A stretch of 64,000 bases of DNA from the NCBI RefSeq assembly GCF_023150065.1, contig NZ_JAKLLN010000018.1:1-64000 (forward strand), written 5' to 3'. Positions 1 to 9,086 of the stretch are shown piece by piece (positions within the stretch are counted from its first letter, which is position 1; every line of letters starts with the position of its first letter). This stretch comes from Zoogloea sp. Its GTDB lineage: Bacteria; Pseudomonadota; Gammaproteobacteria; Burkholderiales; Rhodocyclaceae. Position numbers and translations under genes: made by a program. The notes beneath the pieces are model-generated. The model did no database searches and was not told the origin of the DNA. It saw nothing but the letters and a program-made list of their open reading frames with translations.

Positions 1-81
1 CGCGGCATGGTGGGCGGGCAGGAGGACATGATCGAGGATACGGCCATCACCATGGCGCGGGCACGGGGGCTGACGGCATGA
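1..81 (+). CDS. dmpG: 4-hydroxy-2-oxovalerate aldolase, C-terminal end (partial)
   Basis: Only the last 26 codons and the TGA are in the window, reading in frame from base 1. The tail RGMVGGQEDMIEDTA is characteristic of the C-terminus of DmpG/BphI-type aldolases, which split 4-hydroxy-2-oxovalerate into pyruvate and acetaldehyde at the end of meta-cleavage pathways. The TGA overlaps the next start codon (ATGA), so the two genes are probably translationally coupled. The known dmpG-dmpH-dmpI order supports the call. The rest of the gene lies outside the window. Confidence 0.75.
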   Translation, partial: RGMVGGQEDMIEDTAITMARARGLTA

Positions 82-866
82 AACTCGACCACAACACCAT
101 CGCCCGCCTGGCGGAGCACCTGGAAACCTGCGAGCTGGAAGTCCGGGACACGCTGAAGCTCACCGATGAATATCCGGACATGGACTGGGAGGACGCCTAC
201 GCCATCCAGGACGAGATCCGCCGCCGCAAGCAGGCCCGCGGTACCCGCATCGTCGGCCTCAAGGCCGGCCTGACCTCCTACGCCAAGATGAAGCAGATGG
301 GGGTCGAGACCCCGTGCTTCGGCTTCATTACCGATTACGGCTCGGTGCCGGACGGTGGCGAGGTGAAGGTTTCGGAACTGATCCATCCCAAGATCGAGCC
401 GGAGATCGCCTTCGTGATGAAGCGCGCCCTCAAGGGCCCCGGCTGCCATATCGGCGCCGTGCTGGCCGCCACCGATTTCGTCATTCCCGGCATGGAGATC
501 ATCGACAGCCGCTACCGGGATTTCAAGTTCGACCTGAAGAGCGTGATCGCCGACAACACCTCGTCGGCCCGCTTCGTGATTGGTGGCCAGCCGCTGCCGG
601 TGAGCGAAGTGGATCTCCGCACGGTGGGGATCGTGATGGAGAAGAACGGTGAGCCGGTGGCCTTCGGTGCCGGCGCAGCAGTGCTGGGGCACCCGGCGGC
701 GGCCATTGCCATGCTGGCCAACCACCTGGGCGCCCGGGGTGAGGAGATCCCGGCCGGTGCGCTGATCCTGTCCGGGGGCATCACCGAGGCGGTGGCCGTG
801 GCGCCGGGCGACAACGTCAGCCTGCGCGTCCAGGGCATGGGCTCGGTGTCGGTGCGATTCAAGTAA
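78..866 (+). CDS. dmpH: 2-oxo-3-hexenedioate (4-oxalocrotonate) decarboxylase
   Basis: This 262-residue protein belongs to the fumarylacetoacetate-hydrolase-like fold and has the usual DmpH/XylI length. It decarboxylates 2-oxo-3-hexenedioate to 2-hydroxypenta-2,4-dienoate in the oxalocrotonate branch of catechol meta-cleavage and needs a divalent metal. Visible signatures are GLKAGLTS near residues 60-67, HPKIEPEIAFV with the metal-ligand glutamates E107 and E109, the IDSRY segment near 140 and DNTSSARFV near 158. The closely related hydratase DmpE is the main alternative, but sequence detail and position between the aldolase and the tautomerase favour the decarboxylase. It overlaps the preceding gene by 4 bp. 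Confidence 0.9.
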   Translation: MKLDHNTIARLAEHLETCELEVRDTLKLTDEYPDMDWEDAYAIQDEIRRRKQARGTRIVGLKAGLTSYAKMKQMGVETPCFGFITDYGSVPDGGEVKVSELIHPKIEPEIAFVMKRALKGPGCHIGAVLAATDFVIPGMEIIDSRYRDFKFDLKSVIADNTSSARFVIGGQPLPVSEVDLRTVGIVMEKNGEPVAFGAGAAVLGHPAAAIAMLANHLGARGEEIPAGALILSGGITEAVAVAPGDNVSLRVQGMGSVSVRFK

Positions 867-884
867 AGCCAGAGGGAGAGAGAC

Positions 885-1076
885 ATGCCTTTCGCACAGA
901 TCTACATGATTGAAGGCCGCACCGAGGAGCAGAAGCGGGCGGTGATCGAAAAAGTGACCCAGGCCCTGCAGGAGGCCGTGGGGGCCCCGGTCCAGAACAT
1001 CCGCGTGTGGATTCACGACGTGCCCAAGGAAAACTGGGGCATCGCCGGCGTCAGCGCCAAGGATCTGGGCCGCTAG
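885..1076 (+). CDS. dmpI: 4-oxalocrotonate tautomerase
   Basis: This 63-residue protein has the classic small-tautomerase size. After Met removal the N-terminus is Pro, the catalytic base, within PFAQIYMIEGR. Arginines equivalent to Arg11 (EGR) and Arg39 (NIRVWI) of the family are present. The position of the conserved Phe50 is occupied by Trp (ENWGIAG). It interconverts 2-hydroxymuconate and 2-oxo-3-hexenedioate, supplying the decarboxylase encoded just upstream. A purine-rich ribosome site (agagggagagagac) precedes the ATG, and it is the last recognisable gene of the meta-cleavage operon. Confidence 0.92.
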   Translation: MPFAQIYMIEGRTEEQKRAVIEKVTQALQEAVGAPVQNIRVWIHDVPKENWGIAGVSAKDLGR

Positions 1077-1205
1077 GCGCCTTACACGCCGCAGGCCGGC
1101 AGCCCGCGGCGGGTGAATGAAGTCGCCCTGACAAGAACTCCAGGCCACGGCCATGGAGCAGGGGTGGCTTTGCGCCGGAAAAACACAAAAACTGGAGGAG
1201 ACCCA

Positions 1206-2207
1206 GTGAACAAGACATACCTGAGCCGCGCCCCGGGCGTGGCCTTCATCGGCGCGGGGCTCATCGGCCTTGCCGGCTGCACCGCCCAGGCCGACCTGTC
1301 GGCGGTGGCCATCGAGGCCGCCCGGCCCGTGCAGCGCTATGACATGACCCAGGCCCTGGCCAGCAACGGCAAGGTGGTGGTGGCCGGCACCCAGAGCGGT
1401 GCCGTGCTGGTGTCCACCGACAACGGCCGCAGCTGGAAGCGGGAGATGCTGGGGGGCAGCTCCCTGATCGGTATCGCCACCTGCCCGGACGGGCGCTTCG
1501 TGGCGGTGGATTTCTATCGCAAGGTGTGGAGTGGGGACACCGCCGGCACGGGCTGGAAGTCGGTGCCCCTCGACAAGCCCCGCACGCCCCTGGCCATCAG
1601 CTGTGACGGCAAGGGGCGCTGGTGGGTGGCCGGCACCGGCGCAACCCTGGCGGTGAGCGCCGATGCGGGCGCCAGCTGGACGGTGACCGACATGGGCGAG
1701 GACGCCCAGCTCACCAGCATCCAGATGGTGGATGACAAGGTCGGCTTCACCGCGGGCGAGTTCGGCCTGGTGGCGACCACCACCGACGGCGGCGCCACCT
1801 GGACGCGCCTGCCGCCCATGCCCGACGAGTTCTACCCCTACGCGACCCTGTTCACCAGCCCCACCGAGGGCTGGGCCAGCGGCATTGCCGGGCAGATCCT
1901 GCATACCCGGGACGGCGGTCGCAGCTGGGCCCGCCAGACCAATATCGGCCGCATTCCCCTGTACCGGCTGTTCGTGCATGAGGGCGTGCCCCACGGCGTG
2001 GGCGCCGGGGGCGGCGTGGCCCGCCTGGAGGGCGAGGCCTGGCGCAGCGTGGCCTACCCGGACGCCGTGCCGGTCTTCCTGGCCGCGGCGGTGTCCCTGC
2101 CCGATCAGCACGCCATCGTCGCCGGCGGCCCGGGGGGCCTGCTCCGCGTGATCGGCACCCAGGCCGCCCAGGCTTCCACCGCAACCACCGCCGCTGCGGC
2201 CCAGTGA
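1206..2207 (+). CDS. YCF48/BNR-repeat lipoprotein of an RND export cassette
   Basis: I place the start at GTG 1206 because GGAGGAG ends 5 bases before it. An upstream in-frame start at 1113 has no such site and would bury the signal peptide. The 333-residue product begins with a lipoprotein signal (LIGLAGC lipobox), so it should be anchored in a membrane facing the periplasm. The body is a beta-propeller of YCF48/photosystem II assembly-factor type, with at least four Asp-box-like repeats (STDNGRSW, SADAGASW, TTDGGATW, TRDGGRSW). Such proteins accompany RND, DUF1302 and DUF1329 genes in many proteobacteria. Its exact role is unknown; scaffolding of the exporter is an inference. The stop overlaps the next ORF. 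Confidence 0.8.
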   Translation: MNKTYLSRAPGVAFIGAGLIGLAGCTAQADLSAVAIEAARPVQRYDMTQALASNGKVVVAGTQSGAVLVSTDNGRSWKREMLGGSSLIGIATCPDGRFVAVDFYRKVWSGDTAGTGWKSVPLDKPRTPLAISCDGKGRWWVAGTGATLAVSADAGASWTVTDMGEDAQLTSIQMVDDKVGFTAGEFGLVATTTDGGATWTRLPPMPDEFYPYATLFTSPTEGWASGIAGQILHTRDGGRSWARQTNIGRIPLYRLFVHEGVPHGVGAGGGVARLEGEAWRSVAYPDAVPVFLAAAVSLPDQHAIVAGGPGGLLRVIGTQAAQASTATTAAAAQ

Positions 2208-2215
2208 GACGCATC

Positions 2216-4603
2216 ATGGTCAGCCAAACCCGTCACCGCATCACCCACGCCCTGCACCGGGCGGAAGAATGGATCTTCGCCAACCCGAAGATCGTCCTCG
2301 GCCTCATCCTGGTCATCACCGCGCTGTTTGGCGCGGCCCTGCCGAAGCTGCGGATCTATTCCGACTTCGCCGACCTGCTGCCCCAGAACCACCCCTACAT
2401 CCAGACCTACAACCGCCTGAAGGAGAACTTCGGCGGCGCCAACATGATCGTGATGGCGGTGGAGGTGGAGAAGGGCACCATCTTCAACGATGAGACCCTG
2501 GCCCTGATCCACCAGGCCACCCAGGGCGTGGATGACCTGCCCGGGGTCAATCACAACCTGGTCTCCAGCCTGACCCACCGCACGGCCCGCAAGATCTTTC
2601 TGGACGAGCAGGGCGGCTTTGCCTCCGAGTCCTACTACGACCCCGGCAAGACCACCCGCACAGTGGCCGAGCTGGAGCAGCTCAAGAAGGACGTGATCGC
2701 CAACCCGACGATCTATGGCCTGCTGGTGTCCCCCGACATGAAGGCGGCGCTGATCAAGGCCCAGCTCAACGAGGCCGACATCGACTACCCGAAGACCTTC
2801 GAAGCCCTGCAGAAAGTGCGCGAGAAGCTCTCGGTGCCGGGCCACAGCATCCATGTCACCGGCAATCCGGTGCTCACCGGCTGGGTGTACACCTACCTCA
2901 ACCAGATCGTCGAGATCCTGGCCTGGACGCTGGCCCTGATCACGGTGCTGCTGATCGTGTATTTCCGGCGCTTTTACGGCATTGCGCTGCCGCTGCTGGG
3001 CATCGCCCTGTCCACCATCTGGGGTCTCGGCTTCATGGCGGTGATGGGCATCAACCTGGAGCCCCTGTCCCTGCCCATCCCCTTCCTCATCGCCGCCCGC
3101 GCCACGTCCCACGGGGTGCAGCTGGTGGTGCGGTATTACGAGGAGCTGGCCATCGTCAAGAACGGACAGAAGGCGGCGCGCAACGCGCTGGATGCCCTGT
3201 TCCGGCCGGGCTCACTGGCCATCATCATCGACGCGGTGGGCATTGCCGTGCTGGTGCTGGGGGCCGCGCCCTTCAACCACAAGCTGGGTGTGGCGGCGGG
3301 CTTCTGGGGTTTCTCGGTGATCTTCACAGTGCACTTCATGGTGCCCCTGGCCCTCACCGTGCTGCCGGCGCCGAAGAACACCGTAAATGCCAATGAAGGG
3401 GTGCGCAACTTTCTGGGCGCGGCCATGGCCCGTACCGGCGGTACCGACGGTGGCGCCCGCAGCATCCTGCTGCTGACCCTGATCGGCGCCATCGGTGGCC
3501 TGTATTTCGTGGGCAAGGTGCAGCTGGGTGAATCCGAGCCGGGCTCGCCGCTGCTCCACACCCACCACGACTACAACGTGTCCACCAAGGCCATCAACAC
3601 GCGCTTCCCCGGTTCGGAAGAGCTGCACGTGCTGATGCGTACCGACGAAAAGGGCGGCATCAAGCGCCCCGAGGTGATGGCGGCCATCGAGCGCTTCCAG
3701 GCCCACATGCTGTCCGACCCGACCCTGGGCGGCGCCAAGGCGATTCCGGGGGTGCTGCGGGTGGTCAACAAGCTCACCCACAACGATGACCCGCGCTGGA
3801 TGCAGGTGCCCGACACCGCCGATGAAGTGGGCGGGCTGATGTTCGCCTACATGGCCGCCAGCCCGATTCCCGGTGCCCTGAAGGAGTTCGTGAACGCCGA
3901 CGAGAACGAGGCGAACATGGTCTTCTATTACAAGGACCACCAGGCCGACACCATCAACCGGGTGGTGGCCCTGGCCGAGGAGGGCAAGAAGAAGCTGGAG
4001 GCCGAGGTCAAGGGCATCCACATCGAGCTGGGCGGCGGCATCGTGGGGGTGACGGCGGCGGGCAACCAGGCCCTGCACACCGACCACATGATCATCATCC
4101 CCACCGTGATGATCATCGCCTTCCTGCTGGTGATGGTCTATTACAGCTCGGTCCACGCGGGCTGGCTGATGGTCCTGCCCATGCTCTTTGCCACCCTGAT
4201 GACCTATGCCTACATGGGCGCGGCGGGCATCGGCATCAACGTGAACACCGTGCCGGTGATCGCCGTGGGTGTGGGCGTGGGCATCGACTACGCGGTGTAT
4301 TTCATGGACCGCATCCGCGAGGAGTTCGCGGTGCTCCAGGACATCAAGCAGGCGGTGATCCGCGCCGTGGCCACCACGGGCTACGCCGTGTCCTTCACCG
4401 CCGTCACGCTGATTGCCGGCGTGGTGATGTGGATCTTCATGTCCGACCTGCGCTTCCAGTCGGATGCAGCGGTGCTCCTGTCTTTCATGCTCATCGTCAA
4501 TGCCATCGCCGCGGTGCTGATCGTGCCGTCCTGGTGCGTGGTCTTCAAACCCAAGTTCGTCACGGCCGCCCATTACGACGAGGACGGCGTGCTGGAAACC
4601 TGA
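2216..4603 (+). CDS. RND superfamily (MMPL/hydrophobe type) transporter
   Basis: This is an inner-membrane transporter of about 795 residues with the two-fold RND layout. One membrane helix lies near the N-terminus, followed by a periplasmic domain, then a five-helix block at roughly 235-390. A second periplasmic domain follows, with a second helix block from about 630 to the end. It is shorter than tripartite-pump RNDs (about 1,000 residues) and fits the MMPL/hydrophobe class that moves lipids or other hydrophobic compounds. ATG 2216 is preferred; a GTG at 2204 overlaps the upstream stop and is also possible. The neighbours suggest transport of a hydrophobic substrate or metabolite, but the substrate cannot be read from sequence. 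Confidence 0.85.
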   Translation: MVSQTRHRITHALHRAEEWIFANPKIVLGLILVITALFGAALPKLRIYSDFADLLPQNHPYIQTYNRLKENFGGANMIVMAVEVEKGTIFNDETLALIHQATQGVDDLPGVNHNLVSSLTHRTARKIFLDEQGGFASESYYDPGKTTRTVAELEQLKKDVIANPTIYGLLVSPDMKAALIKAQLNEADIDYPKTFEALQKVREKLSVPGHSIHVTGNPVLTGWVYTYLNQIVEILAWTLALITVLLIVYFRRFYGIALPLLGIALSTIWGLGFMAVMGINLEPLSLPIPFLIAARATSHGVQLVVRYYEELAIVKNGQKAARNALDALFRPGSLAIIIDAVGIAVLVLGAAPFNHKLGVAAGFWGFSVIFTVHFMVPLALTVLPAPKNTVNANEGVRNFLGAAMARTGGTDGGARSILLLTLIGAIGGLYFVGKVQLGESEPGSPLLHTHHDYNVSTKAINTRFPGSEELHVLMRTDEKGGIKRPEVMAAIERFQAHMLSDPTLGGAKAIPGVLRVVNKLTHNDDPRWMQVPDTADEVGGLMFAYMAASPIPGALKEFVNADENEANMVFYYKDHQADTINRVVALAEEGKKKLEAEVKGIHIELGGGIVGVTAAGNQALHTDHMIIIPTVMIIAFLLVMVYYSSVHAGWLMVLPMLFATLMTYAYMGAAGIGINVNTVPVIAVGVGVGIDYAVYFMDRIREEFAVLQDIKQAVIRAVATTGYAVSFTAVTLIAGVVMWIFMSDLRFQSDAAVLLSFMLIVNAIAAVLIVPSWCVVFKPKFVTAAHYDEDGVLET

Positions 4604-4683
4604 TCAAGGAGGAAGCAACCCAGCGATTCAAGGGAGGGCGGCCGGGGGACGGCCGCAATCGACACAACCAAGGAGGAGACACC

Positions 4684-6681
4684 ATGAAGAACAGATCAAG
4701 CCGGAAGACACCGGCTCTCAGCCTCACCGCCCTGGCGGTGGCTGCCGCCCTGCCGGCCTTCGCCCAGGAAAACCTGCCCGACATGGGCAGCTCCAGCGAG
4801 CCGTGGCAGGTTGACACCTTCTACGAGAACCACACGGCCTTCCGTGGCCGGGACGACACCGGCAAGGTCGTCGGCCTGTCCAAGTTCCGCAACACCATGC
4901 AGGTCGAGGCCGACAAGAAGCTTTCGGGCGGCTGGGTCTTCCACAGCGTCCTGCGGGGCAGCTGGGACGGCGTGTATCGGATGAACAAGGGCCAGTATGG
5001 CGAAGACGCCGGCGGTTCGATTGGCGCCCAGAGCACCCTCGGCGGCAGCCTGACCGATGTGCCCTGGGGCACCACCTCGCCGGCCGGCCCGATCGGTTAC
5101 ACCGCGGTGTCGGGCCTGGGCTATCCGGGGGCTGCGAACAACAAGTTCCTGGATGCCTACCCCAACAATCCCAACGACGGCCTGCGGGTGCTGGGTGACC
5201 GCTGGCACAAGGTGAACGGCGGCGTGGCCTTCGCCACCCCGGTGCGCCCCTGCAATGTGGACAAGCGCGGCTGTACCGACTTTGGTGGCTACGGCGACAA
5301 GAGCACCAGCGACCTGGAGTTTCCCGAGTTCAACAGCCGTCTCGACTTCCTCCGTGAAGCCTACGTGAAGAACAGCTTCGACATCGGTGGCGGCCAGGAG
5401 CTCTTCCTCAAACTGGGCAAGCAGCAGGTGGTGTGGGGCCGTACCGATCTGTTCCGGGTGCTGGACGTGATCAACCCCGTCGATTACTCCCGCAACAACA
5501 TCTACGACGAGCTCCAGGACATCCGCATCCCCATGTGGATCGCCCAGGCCGAGTGGCGCATGGGCGCGTCGGAGACCATGCAGGACCGCAACCTGCAGGT
5601 GATCTGGAACATCGATCAGTTCCGCGCCAACAACCTGGGCCAGTGCGGCACCGCCAACGTGGCCCTGGACGCGGGCTGCTTCTTCCGCGGCATGCGCACC
5701 CTGTGGGACTACGGCGGCACCGTGTCGAACTTTGCCAACGTCGGCCCCGACACCTACCTGGCCACCAACTTTGGTCCGGGGCAGATCGGTCTGGCCAATG
5801 TGAACCTGCCCAAGTGGAGCCTGGCCAACACCCAGATCGGTACCAAGTTCGAAGGCGTGACCATGGGCGGCCTGAACTTCTCGCTGAACGCCTTGCATTA
5901 CCGCTCCCAGCTGCCGTCCCTGCACGGGGGCAAGCGCGCCACCAACTCCTTCACCGGGCAGTACCAGAACGCCTGGCCCTACCTGATCTCCTTCGACATG
6001 GAGTTCCCGCGGGTCAACCTGCTGGGCGGCTCCATGGACTTCCAGTCCGAGACCCTGGGCGCGGCCTTCCGCTTCGAGGGGGCGATGACCTGGGGTGAGG
6101 AGTTTGCCAACACCAACCGTGAGCAGCTGTATTCGAAGAACCGGGTGTGGCGCAGCGTGATCGGGGTGGACCGGCCGACCTTCGTGCCCTGGATCAACCC
6201 CCACCGCACCACGCTGTTCTCGGCCCAGCTGTTCTGGCAGCACATCTTCGACCACGAGCGCGAAAACGGCGGTGTCGGCGAGCGGGGCATCCCCGACTTC
6301 AAGGACAACGTGATCGGCACCCTGCTGATGAAGGGCTTCCTGGCCGGCGACCGCATCAGCCCGCAGCTGATCATCGCCCGGGACTTCCGCTCCCGCACCC
6401 ACGCCATCGCCCCGGCCCTGGAGTGGAGCACCACCGACAAGCTCAAGTTCACCTTCGGCGCCAACTTCAAGGGCGGCTCCAACGGCGGCAACAGCTTTGA
6501 CGACTGCCGCTCCTGCAACCCCTTCGCCCCCTACACCTCCGGCACCTATCCGGGTGATCCCATGGCGGCCTATTCCCGCGGCCTCTCCGGCATGGAGCCC
6601 CTGGGCCGCTTCCGCGCCGGCCCCATCGGCTCCGCCATCCGGGAAGACGAGATCTTCCTGACCATGCGCTACAAGTTCTGA
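4684..6681 (+). CDS. DUF1302 family outer-membrane protein
   Basis: The start is ATG 4684, preceded by AAGGAGGAG; the longer open frame upstream overlaps the RND gene. The 665-residue product has a Sec signal peptide ending near ALPAFAQ. The rest is rich in aromatic and alternating polar/hydrophobic segments and ends in MRYKF, a C-terminal aromatic residue typical of outer-membrane beta-barrels. The sequence fits DUF1302, whose members usually sit beside DUF1329 and RND genes. No enzymatic motif is visible. I infer an outer-membrane channel or receptor for a hydrophobic compound. There are 17 bp to the next gene, so the two are almost certainly co-transcribed. Confidence 0.82.
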   Translation: MKNRSSRKTPALSLTALAVAAALPAFAQENLPDMGSSSEPWQVDTFYENHTAFRGRDDTGKVVGLSKFRNTMQVEADKKLSGGWVFHSVLRGSWDGVYRMNKGQYGEDAGGSIGAQSTLGGSLTDVPWGTTSPAGPIGYTAVSGLGYPGAANNKFLDAYPNNPNDGLRVLGDRWHKVNGGVAFATPVRPCNVDKRGCTDFGGYGDKSTSDLEFPEFNSRLDFLREAYVKNSFDIGGGQELFLKLGKQQVVWGRTDLFRVLDVINPVDYSRNNIYDELQDIRIPMWIAQAEWRMGASETMQDRNLQVIWNIDQFRANNLGQCGTANVALDAGCFFRGMRTLWDYGGTVSNFANVGPDTYLATNFGPGQIGLANVNLPKWSLANTQIGTKFEGVTMGGLNFSLNALHYRSQLPSLHGGKRATNSFTGQYQNAWPYLISFDMEFPRVNLLGGSMDFQSETLGAAFRFEGAMTWGEEFANTNREQLYSKNRVWRSVIGVDRPTFVPWINPHRTTLFSAQLFWQHIFDHERENGGVGERGIPDFKDNVIGTLLMKGFLAGDRISPQLIIARDFRSRTHAIAPALEWSTTDKLKFTFGANFKGGSNGGNSFDDCRSCNPFAPYTSGTYPGDPMAAYSRGLSGMEPLGRFRAGPIGSAIREDEIFLTMRYKF

Positions 6682-6698
6682 TCGAGGAGACATTCATA

Positions 6699-8006
6699 AT
6701 GAAGAAGACCATCATCGCCACCACCCTGGCCCTGTTTGCTGCCGGCGCCGTCCATGCCGCCACCGAGGCCGACGTGGAGAACACCTTCAACCCCTACAAG
6801 GGCGGCTTTCCCAAGGCCGCCGGCCTCAACGCCGGTACGGTGATCAACAAGGGCAACGTGGACCAGTTCAAGGACGCGGTTCCGGCCGGTGTGTACAAGC
6901 TGCTGAAGGACGGCCTGCTGGAGATCAAGGTGGGGCCGACCACCCAGTTCGAGCTGTCCAAGGCCTATATCGAGGCGACCCGCAAGAACCTGGGCAAGGC
7001 CAAGCTGGGGGCCAAGAACGGCGATATCGAGGGCTACGTGGCTGGCCGCCCCTTCCCGGAAGAACCCGATGCCAAGGACCCCCGCGCCGGCGAGAAGCTG
7101 GCCTGGAACTACAAGTACGGGGTGAACTGGGGCGACAACGCCGCCATCTATCCCTTCTACTGGAAGTACCGCAACATGCAGACCGGGCAGGTGGAGAAGA
7201 CCCTCAAGCTCAACATGCACTTCCTGAACTTCAAGCACCGGGTCAAGGATGCCCCCGTGCCCGAGGTGACGCCCAACCCGTCCGAGCTGTTCCGCGCCAT
7301 CTACATGAAGGTGCTGGAGCCCCAGGATCTGAAGAACACCCAGCTCCTGATCCAGCGCTACGAGGACGACCAGAAACTCGACGACGCCTACCTGTACCTG
7401 GGCTTCCAGCGCCGGGTGCGCCGCCTGGCCACCGGCCAGACCACCGACGCCTTCCTCGGCTCCGATCTGATGATCGAAGACTTCGAGGGCTACAACGGCC
7501 GCATCTCCGACATGAAGTGGACCTACAAAGGCACGAAGAACGTGATCCTGCCCATGTGGAACCACAACGAGCTGAAGCTGGCCGGCGACATGCCCGCCGA
7601 GTCCGACGGCTACAAGTACGTGAACTTCGGCGGGCAGGGCGGCTGCTTCCACGAAGGCACCTGGCAGCTGCGCAAGGTGTACGTGCTGGAGGCTGCGCCG
7701 GTGAACGCCAACCACCCGATCAGCAAGCGCGTGTTCTACATGGACGCCCAGCTCGGCAACCTCAACGGTGCCAACGAGATCTACGACCGCAAGGGCGAGC
7801 TGTGGAAGGTCTTCATGGTCGGCAAGTCCCATCCGGATGCCCATCTGCCCATCAACAAGGGCTCCGGCATCGGCATCGACGATGCGTTCTCCATGGTGGA
7901 TGTGCAGAGCAAGCACTGCACCACCGGCCAGTTCAAGGGCCAGGTGGACGGCAAGCTCAACCCGCCCTCCATGTTCCAGGTGCAGTACATGCGCGGCGGC
8001 GACTGA
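6699..8006 (+). CDS. DUF1329 family periplasmic protein
   Basis: This 435-residue protein has a clear signal peptide (MKKTIIATTLALFAAG, cleavage after VHA). It matches DUF1329, whose fold resembles the LolA/LolB lipoprotein-carrier proteins, so binding of a hydrophobic ligand or lipid in the periplasm is plausible but inferred. A ribosome site (cgaggaga) lies upstream of the ATG. It is the last gene of the four-gene cassette and is followed 25 bp later by a strong terminator. The pairing with DUF1302 is a recurrent arrangement in Pseudomonas and the Rhodocyclales. Confidence 0.85.
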   Translation: MKKTIIATTLALFAAGAVHAATEADVENTFNPYKGGFPKAAGLNAGTVINKGNVDQFKDAVPAGVYKLLKDGLLEIKVGPTTQFELSKAYIEATRKNLGKAKLGAKNGDIEGYVAGRPFPEEPDAKDPRAGEKLAWNYKYGVNWGDNAAIYPFYWKYRNMQTGQVEKTLKLNMHFLNFKHRVKDAPVPEVTPNPSELFRAIYMKVLEPQDLKNTQLLIQRYEDDQKLDDAYLYLGFQRRVRRLATGQTTDAFLGSDLMIEDFEGYNGRISDMKWTYKGTKNVILPMWNHNELKLAGDMPAESDGYKYVNFGGQGGCFHEGTWQLRKVYVLEAAPVNANHPISKRVFYMDAQLGNLNGANEIYDRKGELWKVFMVGKSHPDAHLPINKGSGIGIDDAFSMVDVQSKHCTTGQFKGQVDGKLNPPSMFQVQYMRGGD

Positions 8007-8031
8007 GCCTGATCTGACGTCCTGATACACG

Positions 8032-8062
8032 ACGGCCGGTGGAGCGATTCACCGGCCGTTTT
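8032..8062 (+). terminator. Rho-independent terminator after the DUF1329 gene
   Basis: A perfect 10-bp stem (ACGGCCGGTG / CACCGGCCGT) with an 8-base loop is followed by TTTTC. It closes the cassette running from the YCF48-like lipoprotein to DUF1329. Confidence 0.88.
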
Positions 8063-8106
8063 CATTGGGGGGGGCCGGCCTGCCTCATCCATCCCGCCCT
8101 GCTGCC

Positions 8107-8889
8107 TCAACGGCACTGCCGGGCGGCGCTCAGGAAGGCCTCCAGCAGCGGTGTGCAGTCCAGCAGATCGTCTCGCCCCGGTGTGTGGAACTCGGGGTGC
8201 CATTGAACACCGACCACGAAGGGATGGCCCGTGTGGCGGATCGCCTCGATCATCCCGTCATCGCTGGATTCGGCTTCGGCCACCATGTCCCGCCCCAGGC
8301 TGCGCACGCACTGGTGGTGGATGGACACTACCTGCCCGCCATCTGCCGAGCCGAACCAGTGGCTGAAACGCCCGCGCTCGGCAAAGCGCACGCCGTGGTT
8401 GTGGCGATCGTAGGCATCGGCCTGGTGGCGGGCTGCGTCGGCGAACTGGCTGGGAATGTCCTGGTAGAGCGATCCGCCAAAGGCCACGTTGATGAGCTGC
8501 ATGCCGCGGCAGATCCCCAGCACCGGCTTGCCGGCTTCCACAAACTCGTGGAGCAGCTCCATCTCGTAGGCATCCCGCACCCGGTCGCCTGACCACTCAT
8601 CCTTCAGGGGGGCCTCCCCGTAGGCTTCGGGGCTCACGTCGGCGCCGCCCTGGAGCACCAGTCCGTCCAGAAAGCCGGCGTAGTCCCGCAGGCGGATGTT
8701 GCTGCGGTGGATGGGGCCGTCCTTGAGGATGGAAGGCACCATCAGCACCATCACGTCCCGGGACATGACCCACTGGGCGATGGACTGTTCCAGCACTTGC
8801 AGGGTCTTGGATTCGATGCCGACGGCGCCGTCCCGGGGGTGGAACAGGCGGGCCGACAGGCCGATGCGGAGGGGCTTGGTTCTGCTCAT
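8107..8889 (-). CDS. Class I glutamine amidotransferase-like hydrolase (peptidase C26)
   Basis: This 260-residue protein belongs to the gamma-glutamyl-GABA hydrolase/PuuD family. The nucleophile elbow GICRGMQLIN places the catalytic cysteine at about C127. The His-Glu pair is in VQWHPEF (H231, E233), so the triad looks intact. Family members cleave gamma-glutamyl bonds in polyamine breakdown or related pathways. No other puu gene is nearby, so the substrate is open. It is transcribed away from the Kef-type antiporter gene across an AT-rich 197-bp spacer. A YbdK-type amidoligase that can make gamma-glutamyl bonds lies in that facing operon, which may or may not be coincidence. Confidence 0.82.
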   Translation of the reverse strand: MSRTKPLRIGLSARLFHPRDGAVGIESKTLQVLEQSIAQWVMSRDVMVLMVPSILKDGPIHRSNIRLRDYAGFLDGLVLQGGADVSPEAYGEAPLKDEWSGDRVRDAYEMELLHEFVEAGKPVLGICRGMQLINVAFGGSLYQDIPSQFADAARHQADAYDRHNHGVRFAERGRFSHWFGSADGGQVVSIHHQCVRSLGRDMVAEAESSDDGMIEAIRHTGHPFVVGVQWHPEFHTPGRDDLLDCTPLLEAFLSAARQCR

Positions 8890-8951
8890 GGGAGGTCCTG
8901 TACGGGAAGAAGGGCAGGATATTCCGGGTTGCCTTATGTATTGGCCTAAAT

Positions 8952-8969
8952 TATATTGATATAAATATA
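8952..8969. promoter_or_regulatory. AT-rich inverted repeat in the divergent spacer
   Basis: The segment contains TATATT, a 6-base centre, then AATATA, a perfect dyad in an AT island within otherwise GC-rich DNA. It lies between the amidotransferase-like gene and the antiporter operon, which run in opposite directions. It could be an operator or simply overlapping -10 regions; no regulator gene is adjacent. Confidence 0.35.
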
Positions 8970-9086
8970 GTTACCTGGATTGTCGATGTCCACTCCCGTC
9001 ACCGCACCCTCGCTCACACCATTTTGCCGGCCTGCCTTGCGCAGGCCTGGCGGTGTGGGCCGTGTGCACAATGAGGTAGCAGGCGC

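Noticed and set aside
2105-3112. Long minus-strand open frames opposite the RND gene and other genes
   Set aside because: Composition rich in His, Gly and Gln is what GC-rich antisense frames produce; no motif or ribosome site, and the opposite strand carries a clear gene.
9029-9047. GGCCTGC / GCAGGCC hairpin before the Kef-type gene as a terminator
   Set aside because: No T tract follows on either strand; it may be leader structure only.
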